From positions 1 through 5,274 of the forward strand of contig JAKBCQ010000269.1 in the NCBI GenBank assembly GCA_021807585.1: a DNA stretch of 5,274 nucleotides, given 5' to 3'. The notes below the pieces were generated by a model. It was given only the letters and a program-made list of their open reading frames with translations, did no database searches and was not told the origin of the DNA. A program made the position numbers and the translations under genes. Numbering within the stretch: the stretch's first letter is position 1; each line of letters begins with the position of its first letter. The DNA comes from Planctomycetota bacterium (lineage in GTDB: Bacteria > Planctomycetota > Planctomycetia > Isosphaerales > Isosphaeraceae). This document shows, in pieces, positions 1 to 5,274 of the stretch.

Positions 1-2089
1 ACCTCAATCTCCGCTCCGCGAGGCGCTCGATTCGATCAGCGGTCGGACGAAGGTCGACGATCGGTGGGTTCATGAGGTCGCCTCCGACCTTCGTGCGAAC
101 GCCGGCAAGGGATTGATCGTCGCGGGACGCGGTCAGCCGCCGCTTGTTCATGCAATTGCGCATGCATTAAACGACGTGTTAGGCAATTTGGGTTCGACGA
201 TCGAGTTGCGGAGCGTGCCGACCGGAGGGGACGCGGGGATTTTGCAAGATCTGGCTTCGGCGATCGGCAATGGGGAGGTTGAGACGCTTGTCGTGATCGG
301 TTGCAACCCCGCTTATGACGCTCCCGCCGATCTGGGGTTCGCCAAGTTGATCGATCGGGTCGCGACGACGATCCGGCTGGGTCTTTACGCCGATGAAACG
401 TCGCGATCGGCTTCTTGGCATCTTCCCGCGGCGCATTATCTGGAATCGTGGGGCGATGCGCGCACGAGCGACGGGACTGTTGTACCGATCCAGCCCTTGA
501 TTGAGCCCCTTTTCGGCGGTCGGTCGGCGCTTGAGATCCTCGCGCGTTTGTCCGGTTATGCGAAGACCGCGCCTTATGAGATTGTCCGCGGCGCGTTTGA
601 GAAGGTCTCAGGAATCGCCGCTGCGGGTCTTGAAGCCGGTTGGCGTAAGTTCCTCCACGACGGTTTGCTCGCGGGCTCGGAGCACGCGGTGACGAAACCG
701 ACGTTGCAATGGAGTTCGCTCGCGTGGGCGGTCAAGGCGGCGAAGCCGAGCCCGGCGCTCTCGGCGGAGAACCTCGAGATCGTATTCGATCGCGATACGA
801 AGGTGGACGACGGTCGCTTCGCCAATAACGGATTTCTTCAGGAAGTTCCCGATCCGATCACCAAGCTCACATGGGACAACGCGGCGATCCTGAGCCCGAA
901 GACCGCGAGAGCGTTGGGGGTTTCGACGGGGGATGTCGTCCGGCTGGAGGTGTCGGGTCGCGATCTGGAGATCGTCGCATTGGTGCTTCCCGGTCAGGCG
1001 GACTTTTCGATCGCGGCGGCGTTGGGTTACGGTCGAACGGCGGCGGGCCGGGTGGGGAACGGAATCGGCTTCAACTGCTACCGGCTGCGAACGACCGCGG
1101 CGCTCGATATCGCGGCGGGCGTGAAATTGACCCCGACGGGTCGAAAGCACCTCCTCGCTTGTACACAAGATCATTTTACGATGGAAGGCCGCGATCTGGT
1201 GCGCGAGCTGACGCTCGCCGACACGCGGCGTACGCCGGCGCACGGCGATTCGGGGTCTGAGACGCTGGGGGAGATCCTCACTCCCCCCGTTCTCGACGGC
1301 GAGCACCAATGGGGGATGGCGATCGATCTCAACACGTGTATTGGATGTAACGCGTGTACGGTTGCGTGCCAGGTTGAGAACAACATTCCGATTGTCGGCA
1401 AAGATGAAGTTGCGCGTGGTCGCGAGATGCACTGGATTCGGATCGACCGATATTTCTCGGGGGGGGAGGACGACCCGAGCCTGGCGCATCAGCCCGTGGC
1501 GTGCATGCAATGTGAGAACGCTCCGTGCGAGATCGTCTGCCCGGTCAACGCGACGGTTCACAGCGAAGAAGGATTGAACATGCAGGTGTACAGTCGATGC
1601 ATCGGCACGCGATATTGTTTGAATAATTGTCCATATAAAGTGCGGAGGTTCAATTTTTACAATTACAACGAGCGGCCGCTCGACCAGCTTCGGCTGGGGC
1701 CTTTAACCGAGAAGGGGATGGCCGAAACGCTTCGGATGCAAAAGAACCCCGACGTGACGGTGCGGATCCGCGGCGTTATGGAGAAATGCACATATTGCGT
1801 GCAGCGGATCGAGCGTGGCAAGATCGGCGCGCGGGTTCGGGCGGGAGCTTCGGCGGATACTTCGATTCCGGACGGAACGATCGTCCCCGCGTGTGCTCAG
1901 GCGTGCCCGGCTAAGGCGATCGTCTTCGGCGATTTGACCGACCCCGAGAGTCGCGTGTCTAAGGTTAAGAAGCAAGCACGTAATTATTCGTTGCTCGGGG
2001 ATTTGAACACACGTCCGCGAACGACGTACCTGGCCCGGGTACGCAATCCGAACCCCGGGATGCCTGAACCCTCGGGAGAGCAGGGATGA
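1..2089 (+). CDS. actB: ActB, iron-sulphur subunit of Alternative Complex III (5' partial)
   Basis: ActB is the periplasmic electron-transfer subunit of ACIII. The frame is open from base 2 to the TGA at 2087-2089 (695 codons seen). Family members run to about 1000 residues, so the N-terminus, including any Tat signal, lies left of the window; the TTG at 113 is an internal leucine in conserved sequence, not a start. Residues 1 to about 425 are the end of the molybdopterin-oxidoreductase-like B1 domain, which in this family carries no molybdenum cofactor (typical stretches: VAGRGQPPLVHAIAHA, NNGFLQEVPDPITKL). From about residue 430 comes the B2 ferredoxin-like domain. Its 15 cysteines fall in four groups: 446/449/452/456, 501/504/509/513, 533/539/543 and 596/599/631/635. 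The third group reads CIGTRYC, with Thr where a fourth cysteine would be, which fits three [4Fe-4S] and one [3Fe-4S] cluster as known for ACIII. The stop overlaps the next start, so translation is probably coupled. Confidence 0.95.
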   Translation, partial: PQSPLREALDSISGRTKVDDRWVHEVASDLRANAGKGLIVAGRGQPPLVHAIAHALNDVLGNLGSTIELRSVPTGGDAGILQDLASAIGNGEVETLVVIGCNPAYDAPADLGFAKLIDRVATTIRLGLYADETSRSASWHLPAAHYLESWGDARTSDGTVVPIQPLIEPLFGGRSALEILARLSGYAKTAPYEIVRGAFEKVSGIAAAGLEAGWRKFLHDGLLAGSEHAVTKPTLQWSSLAWAVKAAKPSPALSAENLEIVFDRDTKVDDGRFANNGFLQEVPDPITKLTWDNAAILSPKTARALGVSTGDVVRLEVSGRDLEIVALVLPGQADFSIAAALGYGRTAAGRVGNGIGFNCYRLRTTAALDIAAGVKLTPTGRKHLLACTQDHFTMEGRDLVRELTLADTRRTPAHGDSGSETLGEILTPPVLDGEHQWGMAIDLNTCIGCNACTVACQVENNIPIVGKDEVARGREMHWIRIDRYFSGGEDDPSLAHQPVACMQCENAPCEIVCPVNATVHSEEGLNMQVYSRCIGTRYCLNNCPYKVRRFNFYNYNERPLDQLRLGPLTEKGMAETLRMQKNPDVTVRIRGVMEKCTYCVQRIERGKIGARVRAGASADTSIPDGTIVPACAQACPAKAIVFGDLTDPESRVSKVKKQARNYSLLGDLNTRPRTTYLARVRNPNPGMPEPSGEQG
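2074..2078 (+). promoter_or_regulatory. Ribosome binding site of actC-actD
   Basis: GGGAG lies 7 bases before the ATG at 2086, inside the last codons of actB. It supports this start, which also gives an N-terminus of ActC type (PPLIEGGHDFASLTD) leading into the first membrane helix. Confidence 0.7.
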
Positions 2090-4074
2090 ACGAACCGAGG
2101 AACGGATCGGGCGGACCTGCGCCGATCGAGCCCCCGTTGATCGAGGGGGGGCATGATTTCGCGTCGCTCACCGATTTGGTAAGCGGGATTGTTGAGCGAC
2201 CCACGCCGCGGTGGTGGTGGATTCTGTTTTCGATCTGCTCGGTGTTTCTGGTGATCGGCGGACTGATGTCGATTTACGTGGTTTCGACGGGGATCGGCGT
2301 TTGGGGGATGAACTCACCCGTGGGCTGGGCGTTTGATATCACCAATTTCGTTTTTTGGGTCGGCATCGGTCATGCGGGAACTTTGATCTCGGCGATCTTG
2401 TTTTTGTTCCGCCAGAAATGGCGGTCGAGTTTGAACCGGTTCGCCGAGGCGATGACGCTCTTCGCGGTGACCTGCGCGGGGCTTTTTGTGACGATACACC
2501 TGGGTCGCGCGTGGCTGTTCTGGTATCTGATCCCGGCGCCGAATTCGATTTCGATTTATCCCAATTATCGCAGCGCGCTTTCGTGGGATTTCGCGGCGGT
2601 CGCGACTTACGCGACGGTCTCGACGATGTTCTGGTTTTACGGGCTGATTCCCGACCTGGCGACGCTTCGCGATCGCTCCGAGGGGGGGATTCGGCGGAAG
2701 ATTTACGGGCTTTTAGCGCTGGGATGGCGCGGCTCGGGAAGGCATTGGCACAACTATGAATCGACTTACCTGATGCTCGCGGGCTTGGCGACGGCGTTGG
2801 TGGTGAGCGTGCACACGATCGTCAGTTTCGACTTCGCGACCTCGGTGATACCGGGCTGGCATTCGACGATCTTCCCGCCGTATTTTGTCACGGGGGCGAT
2901 CTTCTCGGGTTTATCGATGGTGATCACTCTGATCGTTCCGCTCCGGGGGCTTTGCGGGCTCAAAGACCTGGTCGGTCCGCGCCACCTTGAGGTCCTCTGC
3001 AAGCTCATCCTGGCGACGGGGATGCTGCTAAGCTATGGATACATGATTGAGCTTTTTAACGCGTGGTATTGCGGCGCGGCGATGGAACGGTTCGTCTTTT
3101 ATAATCGGATGACGGGCCCATACGCGTGGTGCTACTGGACGATGATCGCGTGCAACGTGTTCATTCCCCATCTGTTTTGGTTTCGCTGGTTCCGGACGAC
3201 TCCGTGGGCGATGTTCCTGGTCGCGATCTGCGTAAACGTGGGGATGTGGTTCGAGCGATTCGTGATCGTGGTGACGAGCCTTCACCGCGATTATTTGCCT
3301 TCGAGCTGGGGGATGTTTTATCCGACATACGTTGATATGTTGTTGCTTTTAGGCGGGTTTGGTTTATTCTCGACGTTGTTCATGTTGTTCATTCGATTTT
3401 TGCCGATGGTTGCGTTGAGCGAGGTGAAGGCGATTTTGCCCGCGGCGAATCCACACGATTCGTCGGCGGCGCATCCTCGATATGAAACCGAGGAAACCGA
3501 AGCGAGCCGAGAAACGATCGTTCCGGATTCGGCGGGTTTTGTGATCAATTCGCCCTATTGCGCGCTCGCGCGGTTCGACGGGCCCGGCGAGCTGCTCGAC
3601 GCGGTCAAACGAGTGGTCGCGGCGGGTTATCGTTCGGTCGACTCGTATTCTCCGTTTCCGATTCACGGCATGGAGAAGGCGCTCGAGCTGAAGCGATCAA
3701 AGGTTCCGATGTTCACGTTGGCTGGGGGAATATTTGGATTCACGTTCGCGCACTCACTTCAATGGTATCAGAGCGCGGTCGCTTATCGATTGGACGTCGG
3801 CGGCAAGCCGATCAACAGCCCCGAGGCGTTCGTGCCGATCACCTTTGAAACGATGGTTCTGTACGCGGCGTTTGGAGCGGTTGCGGGCATGCTGTTGCTC
3901 AACGGCTTGCCTCGATTGTATCACCCGGTGTTTCGAGGGAGGTCGTTCACGAGGGCGACGGGGGACGGTTTCTTCCTGACGATCGAGGCTCGCGACCCGA
4001 AGTTTGATCGAAGTGCGACGACGGCTTTGCTCGCCGAGGCGGGCGCCCGGGAGATCGAGCTGTTGCAATCTTGA
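2086..4074 (+). CDS. actC: ActC-ActD fusion: NrfD-type quinol-oxidising membrane subunit joined to the ActD subunit
   Basis: The 662-residue protein joins two ACIII subunits that are usually separate. Residues 1 to about 445 are ActC of the NrfD/PsrC family. Ten hydrophobic helices can be placed near 46-67, 84-108, 120-143, 168-190, 227-247, 265-285, 305-323, 350-367, 377-396 and 416-438. Loops rich in Arg and Lys after helices 2 and 4 (109-119, 190-220) point to both termini in the cytoplasm. ActC binds and oxidises menaquinol near the periplasmic face; His138 (TIHLGR) and Asp168 (SWDFAA) are the likely quinol-site residues, judged from memory of the family. Residues 446-486 form a polar, acidic linker with no stop. 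Residues 487-662 match ActD (DUF3341), with two further helices. The start overlaps the actB stop by 4 bases (ATGA). Identity of both halves is sure; that they stay joined as a protein is inferred from the open frame. Confidence 0.94.
   Translation: MNEPRNGSGGPAPIEPPLIEGGHDFASLTDLVSGIVERPTPRWWWILFSICSVFLVIGGLMSIYVVSTGIGVWGMNSPVGWAFDITNFVFWVGIGHAGTLISAILFLFRQKWRSSLNRFAEAMTLFAVTCAGLFVTIHLGRAWLFWYLIPAPNSISIYPNYRSALSWDFAAVATYATVSTMFWFYGLIPDLATLRDRSEGGIRRKIYGLLALGWRGSGRHWHNYESTYLMLAGLATALVVSVHTIVSFDFATSVIPGWHSTIFPPYFVTGAIFSGLSMVITLIVPLRGLCGLKDLVGPRHLEVLCKLILATGMLLSYGYMIELFNAWYCGAAMERFVFYNRMTGPYAWCYWTMIACNVFIPHLFWFRWFRTTPWAMFLVAICVNVGMWFERFVIVVTSLHRDYLPSSWGMFYPTYVDMLLLLGGFGLFSTLFMLFIRFLPMVALSEVKAILPAANPHDSSAAHPRYETEETEASRETIVPDSAGFVINSPYCALARFDGPGELLDAVKRVVAAGYRSVDSYSPFPIHGMEKALELKRSKVPMFTLAGGIFGFTFAHSLQWYQSAVAYRLDVGGKPINSPEAFVPITFETMVLYAAFGAVAGMLLLNGLPRLYHPVFRGRSFTRATGDGFFLTIEARDPKFDRSATTALLAEAGAREIELLQS
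2130..2152 (+). other. Possible GC hairpin in the early actC-actD message
   Basis: GCCCCC (2130-2135) can pair with GGGGGC (2147-2152) over an 11-base loop, about 45 bases after the start codon. It has no T-run, so it is not a terminator. It may simply reflect Pro-rich and Gly-rich codons (PPLIEGG). A role in translation is only a possibility. Confidence 0.25.
3544..4071 (+). other. actD: ActD (DUF3341) module inside the fused gene
   Basis: This marks residues 487-662 of the fusion, about 176 residues, close to the size of a free-standing ActD. It opens with the family-typical YCALARFDGPGELLDAV, a ferredoxin-like soluble segment, followed by SYSPFPIHGMEKAL. Two hydrophobic helices follow near 542-565 and 587-607, then a soluble tail with DGFFLTIEARDPKFD and a closing Ala/Glu/Leu-rich helix ending EIELLQS. 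ActD is a cytoplasm-facing peripheral part of ACIII with no known cofactor. With ten ActC helices before it, its soluble parts would lie in the cytoplasm, as in the unfused subunit. No start codon with a ribosome binding site is obvious at the module boundary. Confidence 0.9.
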
Positions 4075-4151
4075 ACTCGAGGCCGATGGAATCGTGATTC
4101 TTGAGAGCGGATCGTCGGCCGATTTGACTCGGAACGCGACGGGAGGTGTGG
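4075..4151 (+). other. Short gap between actC-actD and actE
   Basis: These 77 bases form the only intergenic space in the window. There is no stem followed by a T-run and no clear -35/-10 pair, so I expect transcription to run through. The 7-base word GGCCGAT occurs twice (4081-4087 and 4117-4123), and GAATCGTGATTC (4089-4100) is a near-perfect palindrome. Both are short enough to be chance. The gap ends in the actE ribosome binding site. Confidence 0.6.
4141..4146 (+). promoter_or_regulatory. Ribosome binding site that fixes the actE start
   Basis: GGGAGG lies 5 bases before the ATG at 4152. An in-frame GTG at 4146 begins in the last base of this site, so it cannot be served by it. ATG 4152 is therefore the better start, and it gives the N-terminus MRWVFLGIALL, a good membrane-targeting segment. 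Confidence 0.8.
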
Positions 4152-4808
4152 ATGCGTTGGGTATTTCTGGGGATCGCACTTCTGACCTCGATCGTCGTGT
4201 CCATTTTGGGGACGCGGGGGACGGTCAACAGCCGTCGCCCGTTGATGTTATTTCCCGATATGAACGCCCAACCGCGCTATGATCCTCAAGGTTCAAGCAA
4301 CTTCTTCGCCGACGGTCGCGTGATGCGGACGCCGCCGAGCGGAACCGTTCCATTCGGCGGCGCCGATTACGAATGCGACGCGGGCTCGCCGCGCCAGAAT
4401 CCCGACTTCCTCCAGGCCGACGACGCGTACTATCGGGGTAAACAGGGGTCGGGATGGGTCTCGAAGAGCCCGGTAAAGCTTGATATTGAGTTGCTTCGCC
4501 GCGGGCGAGAGCGTTACGACATCCACTGCGCCATCTGTCATGGAGCGACGGGCACGGGCGCCGGGGTGATGACCAAATTCGGTATGGCGGGCGTGGCGAG
4601 CATCACCGACGACCTGCATAAGTTGATGTCCGACGGCGAATATTTTAATGTGATCACCAACGGCAAAGGGAGAATGATGCCGTACGCCCCGCAGATCTCG
4701 GTGCGCGATCGCTGGGCGATCGTCGCCTACATTCGCGCGTTGATGCGTAGCCAAAGCGGACGCCCGAGCGATATCCCCGAGGCGTTACGAGGGGAGTTGA
4801 AGCGATGA
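4152..4808 (+). CDS. actE: ActE, mono-heme cytochrome c subunit of Alternative Complex III
   Basis: The 218-residue protein is the small periplasmic cytochrome c of ACIII, which takes electrons within the complex and can pass them to an acceptor or oxidase. Residues 3-20 are a hydrophobic export or anchor segment with Arg2 before it. Then comes the family signature PRYDPQGSSNFFADGR (41-56). The heme-binding CAICH is at 126-130, and Met176 (GRMMPYA) is the probable second axial ligand, with Met175 beside it as an alternative. The closing DRWAIVAYIRAL helix (187-197) is typical of the family. There is only one CxxCH. Unlike ActE proteins I recall, no cysteine follows the hydrophobic segment, so it is probably not a lipoprotein. 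Residues 71-88 look like an insert and contain a lone Cys75. The stop overlaps the next start by 4 bases. Confidence 0.93.
   Translation: MRWVFLGIALLTSIVVSILGTRGTVNSRRPLMLFPDMNAQPRYDPQGSSNFFADGRVMRTPPSGTVPFGGADYECDAGSPRQNPDFLQADDAYYRGKQGSGWVSKSPVKLDIELLRRGRERYDIHCAICHGATGTGAGVMTKFGMAGVASITDDLHKLMSDGEYFNVITNGKGRMMPYAPQISVRDRWAIVAYIRALMRSQSGRPSDIPEALRGELKR
4791..4796 (+). promoter_or_regulatory. Ribosome binding site of actF
   Basis: GGGGAG lies 8 bases before the ATG at 4805, within the last codons of actE. Together with the ATGA overlap it suggests that actF translation is coupled to that of actE. Confidence 0.65.
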
Positions 4809-5274
4809 TCGAAGTAAGTCCGAATCGCGCGAGCTCGACTCTCGATCCCGCGTCGATCCACTCGCGCGGAGGGGGCGTGATCGTCTGGATCTTGCTCGCA
4901 GCGGCGGTTGTCGCGGGAGGGATATCGGCGGCGGGGTGGTCCGCGGATCCGCGCCGCTTTGCTTTCTCATATTTAACGGCTTTAACGTTTGTGATCAGTA
5001 TAAGCGTGGGTGCGCTGGCATGGTTGATGATCCTGCATGTCGCCGGGGCGGTCTGGAGTCAGGCCGTGAGGCGCTTGCTTGAGAACCTCACGCGGCCGCT
5101 CGCCTGGAATCTGCTCCTGTTTATTCCCGTGGCGATGAACCTGAACCGACTTTACGTTTGGACCGATTTGTCTCGGCGACGAACCGACGCCGAATTGATG
5201 CGTAAGGCGATCTGGCTGAACACGCCGATGTTCGAGGTTCGATCGGTGTTCTATCTGGTTTCCTGGACGATAGT
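4805..5274 (+). CDS. actF: ActF, second NrfD-type membrane subunit of Alternative Complex III (3' partial)
   Basis: The first 156 residues are present, and the frame runs off the right edge; the family is about 400 residues long with ten helices. ActF is the second large membrane subunit of ACIII, related to ActC. It lacks the quinol site and is thought to take part in proton movement. A polar N-terminus of about 24 residues is followed by helices near 25-45 and 53-80. The second contains FAFSYLTALTFVISISVGAL and ends near His78, a position typical of ActF. Then come RRLLENL (89-95), a third helix at 99-119 (PLAWNLLLFIPVAMNL), and KAIWLNTPMFEVRSVFYLV (134-152) leading into the fourth. WLNTPxF is a strong ActF marker. 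The start at 4805 overlaps the actE stop and has its own ribosome binding site. Identity is clear despite truncation. Confidence 0.92.
   Translation, partial: MIEVSPNRASSTLDPASIHSRGGGVIVWILLAAAVVAGGISAAGWSADPRRFAFSYLTALTFVISISVGALAWLMILHVAGAVWSQAVRRLLENLTRPLAWNLLLFIPVAMNLNRLYVWTDLSRRRTDAELMRKAIWLNTPMFEVRSVFYLVSWTI

Noticed and set aside
113..115. TTG as the start of actB
   Set aside because: The same frame is open back to base 2 and the upstream residues (DLRANAGKG) continue the ActB domain, so the gene simply enters from the left edge.
608..1561. A 317-codon open frame on the minus strand opposite actB
   Set aside because: Its translation is Arg-rich and low in structure, has no recognisable domain, and lies wholly opposite conserved ActB sequence. 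It is a shadow frame favoured by high GC.
1598..1630. Third cysteine group of ActB has only three cysteines (CIGTRYC...C), which looks like a lost cluster ligand
   Set aside because: CxGTRYCxNNCPYK is the normal ActB form and fits the known [3Fe-4S] cluster, so it is not a defect.
1610..1675. AT-rich patch with a TATA-like stretch, considered as an internal promoter
   Set aside because: It codes for the conserved NNCPYKVRRFNFYNYN segment, whose Asn, Tyr and Phe codons explain the AT content; no matching -35 box is evident.
4146..4148. GTG as the start of actE
   Set aside because: It overlaps the ribosome binding site itself; ATG at 4152 is better spaced.
2669..4712. Two GCGATCGC octamers (2669-2676, 4705-4712), resembling the cyanobacterial HIP1 repeat
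   Set aside because: Only two copies in 5.3 kb, both inside codons of GC-rich DNA that is generally rich in GATCG. The genes give no other cyanobacterial sign.

Overview
The window is one stretch of a single operon, all on the + strand, encoding Alternative Complex III (ACIII, ActABCDEF). ACIII is the membrane quinol:electron-acceptor oxidoreductase that replaces cytochrome bc1 in many bacteria. Four open reading frames cover almost all of the 5.3 kb: the C-terminal part of actB (cut by the left edge), a complete gene in which actC and actD are joined in one frame, a complete actE, and the first 156 codons of actF (cut by the right edge). actA should lie just left of the window, and the rest of actF just right of it. 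I saw no RNA gene, mobile element, CRISPR array or phage gene.

Layout: bases 1-2089 are actB, whose frame is open from base 2. Bases 2086-4074 are actC-actD, overlapping the actB stop by 4 bases. Bases 4075-4151 are a short gap without a convincing terminator. Bases 4152-4808 are actE, and 4805-5274 are actF, again overlapping by 4 bases. Each complete gene has a purine-rich ribosome binding site. The order B-C-D-E-F is the usual ACIII order.

How the parts work together, from knowledge of the family: the NrfD-type membrane subunits ActC and ActF hold the complex in the membrane, and ActC oxidises menaquinol. Electrons pass to the iron-sulphur clusters of ActB on the periplasmic side, then to the c-type hemes of ActA and ActE, and on to a soluble carrier or directly to a terminal oxidase. 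ActD is a small subunit with two membrane helices that faces the cytoplasm. The oxidase genes often found next to this operon are not in the window.

Organism: the DNA is GC-rich with a fused ActB1-B2 protein and a bacterial operon structure. The protein sequences resemble, from memory, ACIII of Planctomycetes (possibly the Isosphaera/Singulisphaera group). This is an inference from family resemblance; another ACIII-bearing phylum is not excluded.

This is mainly a known respiratory system, not a new one. The most unusual points are the actC-actD fusion, an ActE that lacks the lipoprotein cysteine expected of the family, and an apparent insert in ActE.
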